A model generated the notes under the pieces. It was not told the origin of the DNA, ran no database searches, and worked only from the letters and a program-made list of their open reading frames with translations. A DNA stretch of 59,653 bases from Clostridia bacterium (lineage in GTDB: Bacteria; Bacillota; Clostridia; Oscillospirales; Acutalibacteraceae), in NCBI GenBank assembly GCA_900766585.1, contig CAAFVV010000035.1:1-59653 (forward strand). The letters run 5' to 3'. Every line of letters begins with the position of its first letter. Within the stretch, counting starts at the first letter, position 1. Positions 26,196 through 35,057 of this stretch are shown here, piece by piece. The position numbers were made by a program, and so were the translations under genes.

Positions 26196-27754
26196 AACAT
26201 ATTGTGATTATCGGCGCAGGACCCGCCGGACTGACGGCGGCGTTTGAGCTTTTGTCCCGTGCGCCGGAGGAGTATCGCGTGACGGTGCTCGAGGAGAGCG
26301 GCGCCATCGGCGGCATTTCCCGCACGGTGCGCCACAAGGGCAACCGTATGGACATCGGCGGTCACCGCTTTTTCTCGCGGGATGAGGAGGTCATGCGCTG
26401 GTGGGAGGAGCGGATGCCGCTTCAGGGCAGCCCGTCGTTTGACGACCGCAAGCTCGGGCGGGAAAAGCCGCTCGCTCCGGGCGGTCCCGATCCCGACACG
26501 GAGGACCGCGTCATGCTGGTGCGCCGCCGTGTGTCCCGGATCTATTATCTGCGCAAATTCTTTGACTATCCAATCTCCATGAAGCCGCAGACCATCCGCA
26601 ACATGGGTTTTGCCCGCACGGTCAAGGCGGGCTGCAGCTATATGAAGGCATCCGTGGCGAAAAAGCCGGAGGATTCTCTGGAGAATTTCTACATCAACCG
26701 CTTTGGGCGGGTGCTGTACAGCATGTTTTTCGAGGGATACACCGAGAAGCTCTGGGGGCGTCATCCGCGGGATATCTCCGCCGACTGGGGCGCCCAGCGG
26801 GTCAAGGGGCTGTCCATCCGGGCGCTGCTGGCGGATATGCTGCGCAAGGCGACCGGCCGCAAAAATGCCGAAAAGACCGAGACGTCGCTGATTGAGCAGT
26901 TCTGGTATCCGAAATACGGGCCGGGGCAGCTTTGGGAGACCGTGGCGGCGGATGCCGGGCAGCGCGGCGCGCAGATTCTGCGGCAGCACCGCGTTAAGGA
27001 GGTCGTCTGCGAAAACGGCGCGGTGCGCGCGGTCATCTGCGAGACGCCGGATGGTGAGCAGCGGATCGAGGGGGATATCTTCCTCTCCTCCATGCCGCTT
27101 AAAGACCTCGTAGCGGATATGACGGGTGACCGCCCGCCGCAGGAGGTCGCCGAGGTGGCGGCGGGGCTGCCCTATCGCGATTTCGTCACGGTGGGACTGC
27201 TCGTTGACCGTCTGCAGCTGAAAAATGAGACGGATATTCCCACGCTCGGCAATATCGTGCCGGATTGCTGGATCTATGTGCAGGATACCGGCGTGAAGCT
27301 CGGGCGTATCCAGATTTTCAACAACTGGTCGCCGTATATGGTGGAGGATCCCGAGCATACCGTCTGGATCGGGCTTGAATACTTCTGCAACGAGGGCGAT
27401 GCGCTGTGGACGATGACGGATGAGGAATGTGCGGCGTTTGCGCAGAAGGAGCTGGTTTCCATGGGGGTAATCGAGCCGGATGCGGTGCGCGATTTCCACC
27501 GCGAGCGGGTCAAAAAGGCGTATCCCGCCTATTTTGACACCTATGCGCAGATCGACACGCTGCAAAATTGGCTCTGCGGCATAGAAAACCTGTACTGCAT
27601 CGGGCGCAACGGTCAGCACCGGTACAACAATATGGATCACTCAATGGTGACGGCGATGCGGGCTGTGGACTGCATCACCGGAAAGCTCACCGACCGCCGT
27701 GCGGTGTGGGAGGTCAACACCGAGCAGAGCTATCACGAGGAGAAGCAGGCGTGA
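26192..27754 (+). CDS. FAD-dependent oxidoreductase, UDP-galactopyranose-mutase/amine-oxidase-like
   Basis: The 520-residue protein opens with the Rossmann FAD motif IVIIGAGPAGLTAAFELL and has GGISRTVRHKGNRMDIGGHR, the GG doublet and substrate-side motif of the UDP-galactopyranose mutase / protoporphyrinogen-oxidase-like group. Later FYINRFGRVLYSMFFEGYTE and YCIGRNGQHRYNNMDHSM fit the same group. The start ATG overlaps the gtrA stop and follows GAGGAGCAATC. Its place between a flippase-like gene and a GT-C glycosyltransferase suggests a sugar or lipid-linked sugar substrate, but the reaction is not proven. Confidence 0.78.
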   Translation: MKHIVIIGAGPAGLTAAFELLSRAPEEYRVTVLEESGAIGGISRTVRHKGNRMDIGGHRFFSRDEEVMRWWEERMPLQGSPSFDDRKLGREKPLAPGGPDPDTEDRVMLVRRRVSRIYYLRKFFDYPISMKPQTIRNMGFARTVKAGCSYMKASVAKKPEDSLENFYINRFGRVLYSMFFEGYTEKLWGRHPRDISADWGAQRVKGLSIRALLADMLRKATGRKNAEKTETSLIEQFWYPKYGPGQLWETVAADAGQRGAQILRQHRVKEVVCENGAVRAVICETPDGEQRIEGDIFLSSMPLKDLVADMTGDRPPQEVAEVAAGLPYRDFVTVGLLVDRLQLKNETDIPTLGNIVPDCWIYVQDTGVKLGRIQIFNNWSPYMVEDPEHTVWIGLEYFCNEGDALWTMTDEECAAFAQKELVSMGVIEPDAVRDFHRERVKKAYPAYFDTYAQIDTLQNWLCGIENLYCIGRNGQHRYNNMDHSMVTAMRAVDCITGKLTDRRAVWEVNTEQSYHEEKQA

Positions 27755-29364
27755 GCCGCCTGATCGGCAGGGCACAGCCGATATCGGGGCTGTTTTCCGG
27801 CAGAGCCTGCGGGCTGCTTGCGGCATTTTGCCTGCTGTTGGCGGCATTGACGGATCAGACCGAAAAGAGCGGGATCTGCGCGGACTGGAGCGGGCGGCTG
27901 ATCGGCGGCATAGGGCTGATTGCCGTGCTGGCGCTGGCGATCATTTTAGCGCGCCGCCGTCCGGCGGACGGGGACGTCCGCACGGAAAATATCCTGCTCT
28001 GTCTGATGATCGCGGGCTTTCTGCTGCGGCTGTGGTATGTGCTGTACACGCCGGTGAACGTGCGGCAGCACGACGTGTTCTCCTTTGGCGAGACCGAGCC
28101 GATGACGGCGTTCAACAACTACCGCCACGCGGAATATATTGAGTATATCTGCCGGTATCTGTCGCTGCCCGAGGTGGATCCGCGCGCGGTCGGGCTGTCA
28201 CAGCTCTACCATCCGCCGCTCCATCACCTGATTGCCGGGCTGTGGCTCCGGCTGCAGCTGGTACTCGGATGTGGCTACCGCCGTGCGGTGGAGTCGATCC
28301 AGCTGCTGACGCTGCTGTATTCCGCGCTGATCATGCCGCTTGCGGGTCGGCTGTTTTCCCGCCTCGGGCTGTACGGACGCGGGCTTTGCCTTGCGATGGC
28401 GGTCGTCTGCTTCCATCCCGCGTTTATTTGGATGGCGGGCGGGGTCAACAACGATATTCTCTGCGTCATGCTCGGCATTGCGGCGCTTTCAGCGACCGTG
28501 AAATGGGCGCAGGCCCCGTCTGTGCGCACGATCCTGCCGGTCGCGCTCTGCGTGGGGCTGTCCATGATGACCAAGCTGTCCGGCGGGCTGCTCGCCCCCG
28601 GAATCGCCGTGGTATTTTTGTGGTGCGCCGGGCGTGAGGTGCTTGACGACCGCCGCGCGCTGTTGCGCTATGTGCGCCAGTTTGCGCTGTTTGCCGTGAT
28701 CTGCGTGCCGCTGGCTCTGTGGTGGCAGGTCAAAAACGCCGTGCGCTACGGCACGCCGCTCACCTATGTGCCGGGGATGAGCAGCCAGAGCAGCCAGTAT
28801 ATCGGCGGCTATTCCGTTTGGCAGCGGCTGTTCGGCTTGTCGGCGGAATCGCTGCGGTCGCCGTTTTTGCTCTGGGCGCGCGAGGGCGGGGCGTTCAACG
28901 AGTACAGCATCCCGCTTGCGACGCTGAAAACGGCAGTGTTTGACGAGACGGCGCTGTTTTCAGCCGACACGACAGTCGGCGCAGTCGGACTCTGGGTCTC
29001 CCGCCTGCTGTTTTTCAGCCATGCACTTCTGGCGCTCGGCGGTACGGTTGCCGCGGGCGAAGCGGTGCTGCGCCGCCGCTTTTCGGGCGGCAGAATGCTC
29101 TGCACCATGCTGACCGTTACGGCGGTGGTGATGGCGGCGAGCTATCTCTCGTTTTGCTTCGCCTATGCCCATACCTGCACGATGAATTTCCGCTATCTCG
29201 CGACGCTGCCGGTGATCGGTGCGGCATTTTGGGGCGCGCTGTACACGCGCGTCAGCCGCCGGAGCGAGGGATGCTTTGCGGCGCTGCAAAGCGGGATGCT
29301 GACGCTGACCGTGCTGTTTTGCGGCAGCTCGGCGGCGGTGTATACGCTGTTGATGGCGGTGTAA
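27751..29364 (+). CDS. GT-C family glycosyltransferase, multi-pass membrane
   Basis: The 537-residue integral membrane protein has about eleven hydrophobic segments and the PMT/ArnT-like layout: an early outside loop with acidic residues (VRQHDVFSFGETEPMTAFNN), LYHPPLHHLIAGL and AGGVNNDILCVMLGIAAL. Such enzymes use polyprenyl-phosphate sugars as donors. GAGGAGAAGCAGGC precedes the GTG, which overlaps the stop of the mutase-like gene (GTGA). Three tightly coupled genes thus form a cassette for decorating a surface glycan or lipid. The acceptor is unknown. Confidence 0.78.
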   Translation: MSRLIGRAQPISGLFSGRACGLLAAFCLLLAALTDQTEKSGICADWSGRLIGGIGLIAVLALAIILARRRPADGDVRTENILLCLMIAGFLLRLWYVLYTPVNVRQHDVFSFGETEPMTAFNNYRHAEYIEYICRYLSLPEVDPRAVGLSQLYHPPLHHLIAGLWLRLQLVLGCGYRRAVESIQLLTLLYSALIMPLAGRLFSRLGLYGRGLCLAMAVVCFHPAFIWMAGGVNNDILCVMLGIAALSATVKWAQAPSVRTILPVALCVGLSMMTKLSGGLLAPGIAVVFLWCAGREVLDDRRALLRYVRQFALFAVICVPLALWWQVKNAVRYGTPLTYVPGMSSQSSQYIGGYSVWQRLFGLSAESLRSPFLLWAREGGAFNEYSIPLATLKTAVFDETALFSADTTVGAVGLWVSRLLFFSHALLALGGTVAAGEAVLRRRFSGGRMLCTMLTVTAVVMAASYLSFCFAYAHTCTMNFRYLATLPVIGAAFWGALYTRVSRRSEGCFAALQSGMLTLTVLFCGSSAAVYTLLMAV

Positions 29365-29409
29365 GGTGTCGCCGGTTTCGATAATAAAACCAGAAAAGAG
29401 GATGACCAC

Positions 29410-30492
29410 ATGAAAAAAACATTTGCTCTGATCACGGCGCTGCTCCTGCTCTGTCCGCTGTGGGGGTGCCGCAGAAACGATCCGCCGTCCGTGTCTGAGG
29501 AGGGATCGGAACCCCTGTCCTATGCCTACACCCTTTGCGTGACCATCAACCCGCAGCTGACGCTGTTTATGGATGCGGGGGACCGCGTGGTCGGGGTGCG
29601 CGCGGACAATGCGGACGCCGAGGCGGATTTTGCCGGTGTCACCCTGACCGGCAAAACGCTTGCCGAGGCGCTCGGCGTGATCGTGGATACCGCCGCGGAA
29701 AAGGGCAGACTGAAAAACGGCGGCAAGGTCGAGATGACGATAGATACCTCACAGGTGAACGGCACGGATAGAGATACGGTGCTGGCGGCTGCCGAACAGG
29801 CAGTCAGAGCGCGGCTTGCCGAAAAACAGCTGACTGCCGAGGTGGTTACTGCCGCTGCCGCGCAGCCGGACGCATCGGTCGGTGTGACGACCGGTACGGT
29901 GACGACTGCGGCACAGACCGCGCCGACAGCATCGGAAACAGAGGGGATGAAGACAACCGGAACAACGGCAGCAAAAGCACCCGGCTTGACCACGGCGCCG
30001 ACAACAGAGAAGACCGCTCCCACAACGGCTGCGACGACCAAAAAGCCGGTGACTGCCGCAGATCTGAATGGGTCGTTTGCCTATCAGACGGTGACGGAGA
30101 ATGCCGAGTCCGGCGAGAAGAACGGTTGCCGCTATGCCGTTACCTTTGACACCAAAAGCAACACCTTCCAGTATGCCTTCCAAACCGGCGCGCCGATAGA
30201 GCAATTTATCGAGTGGGGTATGTACAAGACGGAAAAGGAAGCGCTTGCCGATAAAAACGCAACCTGGAACCGGATCGACGGCAAATATTACGGCGTGCAG
30301 GCGGGAACGGGTGTCAGCGGGAAGATCAGCAAGCTGACGCTGGATTCCGTTACCGTGACCGGTGAAACCGGTACGGAGCTGGGAACGCTGACGTTCACCT
30401 TTGATGCCGAAAAGGGGACGCTGACCTGTAAGGACAGCACCATAGAAGATACGGAGGAGCTGAAGGGGCTCGTTTTGACCCGGGAAAACTAA
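29410..30492 (+). CDS. Lipoprotein with RsgI-like domain and Thr-rich linker
   Basis: The 360-residue lipoprotein has a signal ending LCPLWGC. Residues about 35-135 (CVTINPQLTLFMDAGDRVVG, AEADFAGVTLTGKTLAEAL) resemble the extracellular middle domain of RsgI-type anti-sigma factors. A Thr/Ala/Pro-rich linker of about 80 residues follows, then a C-terminal beta-rich domain of about 140 residues of unknown type. There is no membrane helix or anti-sigma domain, so this is not a complete RsgI. AGAAAAGAGGATGACCAC precedes the ATG. It may be a surface sensor or scaffold. Confidence 0.6.
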   Translation: MKKTFALITALLLLCPLWGCRRNDPPSVSEEGSEPLSYAYTLCVTINPQLTLFMDAGDRVVGVRADNADAEADFAGVTLTGKTLAEALGVIVDTAAEKGRLKNGGKVEMTIDTSQVNGTDRDTVLAAAEQAVRARLAEKQLTAEVVTAAAAQPDASVGVTTGTVTTAAQTAPTASETEGMKTTGTTAAKAPGLTTAPTTEKTAPTTAATTKKPVTAADLNGSFAYQTVTENAESGEKNGCRYAVTFDTKSNTFQYAFQTGAPIEQFIEWGMYKTEKEALADKNATWNRIDGKYYGVQAGTGVSGKISKLTLDSVTVTGETGTELGTLTFTFDAEKGTLTCKDSTIEDTEELKGLVLTREN

Positions 30493-30500
30493 ACCGCAGA

Positions 30501-30547
30501 AAAAGCACCCGACCGGAGCGCACGGCGCTTTCCGGTCGGGTGCTTTT
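30501..30547. terminator. Bidirectional intrinsic terminator
   Basis: A 16-bp perfect stem (AAAAGCACCCGACCGG / CCGGTCGGGTGCTTTT) with a 15-nt loop separates the RsgI-like gene from the converging amidase gene. Confidence 0.9.
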
Positions 30548-30556
30548 GTGTTTGTA

Positions 30557-31309
30557 TCAGGGGATGATGCGGCTCCAGTCGAGCAGTTGCCCGGGGTCGG
30601 TCTTGTCGGCGGCGTAGTCGTGGTGCCCGATAATGTGCTCGCGGTCGCGCGGGATGGCGTACTGCCCACACAGGTCGGCAAGCAGGGCGTCAAGCGCGCG
30701 GTACTGCGCGTCGGTGAAGCCGATCAGCGCAGGATCAAGCGCGCGGTATTCGGCGGCAGTCAGATATTCCGCCATCTCCTCCTGCGTGCCAATGCCCATC
30801 AGCTCAATGCCGATCGAATAGGCGTTGAGCTTGTCGGTGAATCGCTCCTCCTTCCACTGCCCGCGGCCCGCGTGCCACGCGGCGCGCGTCTCCGGCACAA
30901 AGCAGCGGATACCGCCCGCGCGGTCGATCAGATAGTGGATGCCGATGGGGTTATCGGCAAAAATGCCGCGCACAAGCGCCGCATTATAGGGGTCGTCGCG
31001 GGAGAGCACGACCGCACTGGTGAAATGCAGCATAATGCACTCGGGCGGATACTCCCGCGGGGAGGAGGAGTTATCGGGGTCTAAATAGTCGGCGGCGGCG
31101 AGCGGGGAACAGTCCCGCGGGGCGGGCACTGCTGTTGTCGCCGCTGTGGTCGGTGCCGCTGTCGTTATAGCCGTATTGGCTGTGCTGCTGTCCGGCTCCT
31201 CCCGGTGGGCGGTGGAGCAGGCGGTCAGCGTCAGCGCGGCAAAAAGACAGAGAACTGCCGCCCGCCGGAAATTCCGACAGGCGGCAGCCGCACCGTTATG
31301 CCGGCGCAT
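30557..31309 (-). CDS. Lipoprotein N-acetylmuramoyl-L-alanine amidase (Amidase_2)
   Basis: The 250-residue protein has a lipoprotein signal ending LTLTAC. The catalytic domain is Amidase_2/AmpD-like: IMLHFTSAVVLS holds the first zinc His, IGIHYLIDRAGGI and WHAGRGQW follow, and IIGHHDYAADKTDPG gives the late His/Asp zinc site. It should cleave peptidoglycan amides outside the membrane. The ATG at 31,309 overlaps the end of nfnB by 14 bases and has no strong ribosome binding site of its own, so it probably depends on translational coupling. A role in wall turnover or spore germination is possible. Confidence 0.85.
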   Translation of the reverse strand: MRRHNGAAAACRNFRRAAVLCLFAALTLTACSTAHREEPDSSTANTAITTAAPTTAATTAVPAPRDCSPLAAADYLDPDNSSSPREYPPECIMLHFTSAVVLSRDDPYNAALVRGIFADNPIGIHYLIDRAGGIRCFVPETRAAWHAGRGQWKEERFTDKLNAYSIGIELMGIGTQEEMAEYLTAAEYRALDPALIGFTDAQYRALDALLADLCGQYAIPRDREHIIGHHDYAADKTDPGQLLDWSRIIP

Positions 31310-32720
31310 GGCCGGACAGCTTTTCGTCAATGGCACGGGCGGCGGTTTTGCCGGCGCCCATAGCGAGGATAACCGTGGCGGCACCGGTGACGGCATCGCC
31401 GCCCGCGTAGACGTTGTCGCGGGAGGTCAGACCGGTGTCCTCCTCCACGACGATGCCGCCGTGACGGTTGACCTCCAGTCCCTTGGTGGTGGATTTGATC
31501 AGCGGGTTGGGGCTGGTGCCGATGGACATGACCACGCAATCCACATCAAGCACAAACTCCGAATCGGGGATCTCGACGGGGCGGCGGCGTCCGGAGGCAT
31601 CCGGCTCGCCTAGCTCCATGCGGACGCAGGTCATGCCGGTGACAAAGCCGTTTTTGGGGTCGCGGCGGTCGTCGGGATTCTCATAGCCGAGAATGCGGGT
31701 GGGGTTGCACAGGAGCTTGAACTCAATGCCCTCCTCCATCGCGTGCTCGACTTCCTCTTTCCGCGCAGGCAGCTCTTCGAGACTGCGGCGGTAGACGATG
31801 TAGACCCTTTCCGCGCCGAGCCGCAGCGCCGTGCGGGCAGCGTCCATGGCGACGTTGCCGCCGCCGACAACGGCGACGCGCTTCGCCTGCATGATCGGGG
31901 TGGTGCTGTCGCTGCGATATGCCTTCATCAGGTTGCTGCGGGTCAAAAATTCATTGGCGGAGTAGACGCCCTTGTAGGACTCGCCGGGAATCCCCATAAA
32001 GCGGGGCAGACCCGCGCCGGAGCCGACGAACACGGCTTCATAGCCCATCTCGAACAGCTCGTCGATCGTCAGCGTTTTGCCGATGACCATATCGGTCTCG
32101 ATATCCACGCCGAGCGCTTTGAGAGTGTCGACCTCCTTCTGCACAATGGCTTTCGGCAGACGGAACTCGGGGATGCCGTATACGAGCACACCGCCCGCTA
32201 AATGCAGCGCCTCAAACACGGTGACGGCATAGCCCTTTTTGGCGAGATCACCCGCGCAGGTCAGACCGGAGGGGCCGGAGCCGACGACGGCGACACGATG
32301 GCCGTTTGCAGCAGGCTTTTCGGGCGCGGCTTCAGCGTGGGCGTTGTGCCAGTCGGCGACAAAGCGCTCGAGACGGCCGATGCCGACCGGCTCGCCCTTG
32401 ATACCGCGGACGCAGCGGCTCTCGCACTGCGTCTCCTGCGGGCAAACACGGCCGCAGACGGCAGGAAGACTCGAGGATTCGGTCAGGATCTGATACGCGC
32501 CCTCAAAATCTCCCTCCTTGACCTTGGCGATAAAGGCGGGGATGTGGATGTTGACCGGGCAGCCCGCGACGCAGGGCATATTCTTGCAGTTTAAGCACCG
32601 CATGGCTTCATCGAGCGCGGTCTCCTCGGCATAGCCGGTCGCCACTTCGTTGAAATTATGCGCGCGCACCTCGGCGGGCTGGGTCGGCATGGGGTTTTTC
32701 CTGAGGCTCATGTTCGGCAT
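31296..32720 (-). CDS. nfnB: NfnB: NADPH-binding subunit of ferredoxin:NADP transhydrogenase (GltA-like)
   Basis: The 474-residue flavoprotein is homologous to the small subunit of glutamate synthase. The N-terminal iron-sulfur region (MRCLNCKNMPCVAGCPVNIH, CGRVCPQETQCESRCVRG) is followed by two Rossmann motifs (VAVVGSGPSGLTCAGDLAKK and VAVVGGGNVAMDAARTAL) and a C-terminal FAD motif with VYAGGDAVTGAATV. Directly upstream is an NfnA-like gene, so the pair most likely forms the electron-bifurcating NADH-dependent ferredoxin:NADP oxidoreductase and not glutamate synthase. GAAGGAGG precedes the ATG. The complex is cytoplasmic and balances NADH, NADPH and reduced ferredoxin during fermentation. 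Confidence 0.88.
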   Translation of the reverse strand: MPNMSLRKNPMPTQPAEVRAHNFNEVATGYAEETALDEAMRCLNCKNMPCVAGCPVNIHIPAFIAKVKEGDFEGAYQILTESSSLPAVCGRVCPQETQCESRCVRGIKGEPVGIGRLERFVADWHNAHAEAAPEKPAANGHRVAVVGSGPSGLTCAGDLAKKGYAVTVFEALHLAGGVLVYGIPEFRLPKAIVQKEVDTLKALGVDIETDMVIGKTLTIDELFEMGYEAVFVGSGAGLPRFMGIPGESYKGVYSANEFLTRSNLMKAYRSDSTTPIMQAKRVAVVGGGNVAMDAARTALRLGAERVYIVYRRSLEELPARKEEVEHAMEEGIEFKLLCNPTRILGYENPDDRRDPKNGFVTGMTCVRMELGEPDASGRRRPVEIPDSEFVLDVDCVVMSIGTSPNPLIKSTTKGLEVNRHGGIVVEEDTGLTSRDNVYAGGDAVTGAATVILAMGAGKTAARAIDEKLSGHAPA

Positions 32721-32722
32721 CG

Positions 32723-33568
32723 TTACCGCACCTCCTTCTGAAACAGGTTGCAGGTCTCTTCATAGGCGTGGCGCTCGAAATCGCGGTACATGCTGCCGCG
32801 CTCCATCGCCTCGTCGAAATCCACGGCAAAGCCGTCAAAATCCGGGCCGTCCACGCAGGCAAAGCGGGTCTCGCCGCCGACGGTCAGCCGGCAGCCACCG
32901 CACATGCCCGTGCCGTCGATCATGATCGGATTCATGGAGACGGTTGTCGGGATCTGATAGGGCTTTGTGGTGGCAACGACAAATTTCATCATGATCAGCG
33001 GGCCGATGGTGATGACCTCGTCATAGCGCTCGCCCGCCTCAATGGCTTCTTTGAGCGGCACGGTGACGACGCCCTGCCGTCCGGCGCTGCCGTCGTCGGT
33101 CATGACGGTCAGGCGGTCGCTGGCGGCGCGGAACTCGTCCTCCAGAATGAGCAGTTCGCGGTTGCGGAAGCCGATGATGGAATGAACCTCACAGCCCTGC
33201 GCATGCAGCTTCTGCGCGATCGGCAGCGCAATGGCGCAGCCGACGCCGCCGCCGACAATGCAGACCTTTTTCAGCCCCTCGGTGCGGGTTGGCACGCCGA
33301 GCGGACCCACGAAATCCGCCAGATGATCCCCGACGTTCAGGGCGTCGAGCTTTTTGGTGGTGGCGCCGACGATCTGATAGATGATGCGCACCCAGCCGGC
33401 GTCGCGGTCATAGCCCGCAACGGTCAACGGAATCCGCTCGCCGTCCTCGTCCACACGCAGGATAATAAACTGTCCCGGCTCCGCCTTGCGCGCAATAAAC
33501 GGCGCGTCGATCTCCATCAGAGAGACAGTGGGGTTGAGGGACTCTTTTCGCAGAATACGAAAACGCAT
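32723..33568 (-). CDS. nfnA: NfnA: FAD/NAD-binding subunit of ferredoxin:NADP transhydrogenase
   Basis: The 281-residue protein is of the dihydroorotate-dehydrogenase-electron-transfer type. It has an FAD-binding barrel (PGQFIILRVDEDGERIPLTV), an NAD domain (VCIVGGGVGCAIALPIA) and a [2Fe-2S] region near residues 215-240 with GMCGGCRLTVGG and RFACVDGPDFDG. It sits two bases upstream of nfnB, in the conserved nfnAB order. The ATG at 33,568 follows AAAGGAG at 11 bases; a GTG 21 bases earlier is less likely because it overlaps that site. This subunit takes electrons from NADH in the bifurcation scheme. Confidence 0.88.
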   Translation of the reverse strand: MRFRILRKESLNPTVSLMEIDAPFIARKAEPGQFIILRVDEDGERIPLTVAGYDRDAGWVRIIYQIVGATTKKLDALNVGDHLADFVGPLGVPTRTEGLKKVCIVGGGVGCAIALPIAQKLHAQGCEVHSIIGFRNRELLILEDEFRAASDRLTVMTDDGSAGRQGVVTVPLKEAIEAGERYDEVITIGPLIMMKFVVATTKPYQIPTTVSMNPIMIDGTGMCGGCRLTVGGETRFACVDGPDFDGFAVDFDEAMERGSMYRDFERHAYEETCNLFQKEVR

Positions 33569-33631
33569 AGACCCGATTGCTCCTTTCACTCAGCCTGACA
33601 GGCTGCGGCGGCAAGCCGCCCGTATAGCCAA

Positions 33632-33659
33632 GCAGCCGTCACGAGGCGGTGACGGCTGC
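33632..33659. terminator. Hairpin between the alcohol dehydrogenase and nfnA
   Basis: GCAGCCGTCAC and GTGACGGCTGC form an 11-bp perfect stem with a 6-nt loop. The T-run on the minus strand is poor (TTGGCTAT), so it may only partly terminate the alcohol dehydrogenase message before nfnA. Confidence 0.5.
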
Positions 33660-33688
33660 CCTTATTGTTCAGTATACCAAATTCAGCG

Positions 33689-34906
33689 TCAGAAGTCAAC
33701 TTCCGTATCGTAGTAGCAGCACTTGAGCAGCTTCTCCATCTCTTCCTGACTGGGCTGACGCGGGTTCGAGCCGGTGCAGGCATCGCCGATGGCGTTTTTC
33801 GCGATCTCGGGCAGACGCTCGAGGAAGATCTCCTCCGGCACAAAGCCCTGGGCGCAGGGATAGCTGTCCGCGCCGTATTCCTTGATGCAGTGGGGGATGC
33901 GGAGCTGATCGTTCATGCCGCGCAGATAGTCGATCAGGCGGGCGATCTTCTCGCTGAGCGTGTCACCGCCCAGACCCATGAAGTCGGCAATGACGCCGTA
34001 GCGCTCGGCAGCGGCGGGATCCTTGGCGTTGAATGCGATGACCTTCGGCAGGTACATGGCGTTGGCGGCGCCGTGGATGATGTGCGCGCCGTAGTCGGCA
34101 AACGCCGCGCCGGTCTTATGCGCCATGGAGTGGACAATGCCGAGCAACGCGTTCGAGAACGCCATGCCCGCCAGGCACTGGGCGTTGTGCATCGCGTCGC
34201 GCTTGGCCATATCGCCGTTGTAGGAATCCACGAGATCATTTTGGATCATCTGGATGGCATGCAGCGCGAGCGGATCGGTATAGTCGCAGTGGGCGGTGGA
34301 GACATACGCCTCAATCGCATGGGTCATCGCGTCCATACCGGTGTGGGCGACCAGCTTCTGCGGCATGGTCTCCGCCAGCTCTGGATCCACGATGGCGACA
34401 TCCGGCGTGATCTCAAAGTCGGCGATCGGATATTTGATGCCCTTCTGATAGTCGGTGATGATGGAGAACGCCGTCACCTCGGTCGCGGTGCCGGAGGTGG
34501 AGGAAATGGCGCAGAAGTGCGCTTTGCGGCGCAGCTTCGGAATGCCGAACACCTTGCACATCTCTTCAAAGGTGATCTCGGGATACTCATATTTGATCCA
34601 CATGGCTTTGGCGGCGTCGATCGGGGAGCCGCCGCCGATGGCGACAATCCAGTCCGGCTCAAACTCCTGCATGGCTGCCGCGCCCTTCATGACCGTATCC
34701 ACAGACGGATCGGATTCAATGCCTTCAAACAGACGGACCTCCATGCCCGCTTCCTTCAGGTAGCTGACCGCACGATCCAGAAAACCGAACCGTTTCATGG
34801 AGCCGCCGCCGACGCAGACGATCGCACGCTTGCCTTCCAATGTTTTCAGCGCTTCCAAAGCGCCTTTGCCGTGATACAGATCGCGGGGAAGAGTGAACCG
34901 AACCAT
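33689..34906 (-). CDS. Iron-containing alcohol dehydrogenase
   Basis: The 405-residue enzyme is of the Fe-ADH family. GGGSPIDAAKAMW binds NAD(P), SSTSGTATEVTAFSIITD is the conserved GTGSE-like loop, and the metal His set lies in AHTGMDAMTHAIEAY, GIVHSMAHKTGAAFADYGAH and IIHGAANAMYLP. It reduces aldehydes such as acetaldehyde, propionaldehyde or lactaldehyde to alcohols in the cytoplasm. AAAGGAGATATGCACA precedes the ATG. It has no encapsulation-peptide-like end, so it is probably outside the microcompartment, although it is placed beside the locus. Lactaldehyde reduction (FucO-like) would supply propanediol; this is an inference from context. Confidence 0.88.
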   Translation of the reverse strand: MVRFTLPRDLYHGKGALEALKTLEGKRAIVCVGGGSMKRFGFLDRAVSYLKEAGMEVRLFEGIESDPSVDTVMKGAAAMQEFEPDWIVAIGGGSPIDAAKAMWIKYEYPEITFEEMCKVFGIPKLRRKAHFCAISSTSGTATEVTAFSIITDYQKGIKYPIADFEITPDVAIVDPELAETMPQKLVAHTGMDAMTHAIEAYVSTAHCDYTDPLALHAIQMIQNDLVDSYNGDMAKRDAMHNAQCLAGMAFSNALLGIVHSMAHKTGAAFADYGAHIIHGAANAMYLPKVIAFNAKDPAAAERYGVIADFMGLGGDTLSEKIARLIDYLRGMNDQLRIPHCIKEYGADSYPCAQGFVPEEIFLERLPEIAKNAIGDACTGSNPRQPSQEEMEKLLKCCYYDTEVDF

Positions 34907-34971
34907 TGTGCATATCTCCTTTATTATTTGTATAGGTGAGCCGACGGGTGACTTCCGTTGACTTCGTTAAA

Positions 34972-35000
34972 AGAATAACACACAATTTCGAAAAAATCAA
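34972..35000 (-). promoter_or_regulatory. Sigma-A promoter of the iron alcohol dehydrogenase
   Basis: On the minus strand TTGATT (34,995-35,000) and TATTCT (34,972-34,977) are separated by 17 bases, about 70 bases before the start codon. Confidence 0.55.
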
Positions 35001-35057
35001 ATGTAATTTGTTAGATGGGGCTATATTCCAACGTATATACAGAAATTCTTTTGGGAG

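Noticed and set aside
31296..32720. Glutamate synthase small subunit as the final call
   Set aside because: The protein is homologous, but the partner encoded directly upstream is NfnA and no large glutamate synthase subunit is present, so NfnB is the better reading.
33755..33785. GGTTCGAGCC stretch resembling a tRNA T-loop
   Set aside because: It lies inside the alcohol dehydrogenase coding sequence and no cloverleaf can be drawn around it.
33665..34939. Plus-strand open frame of 424 residues
   Set aside because: It mirrors the iron alcohol dehydrogenase gene on the minus strand; the length comes from high-GC codon bias. The minus-strand protein has all family motifs.
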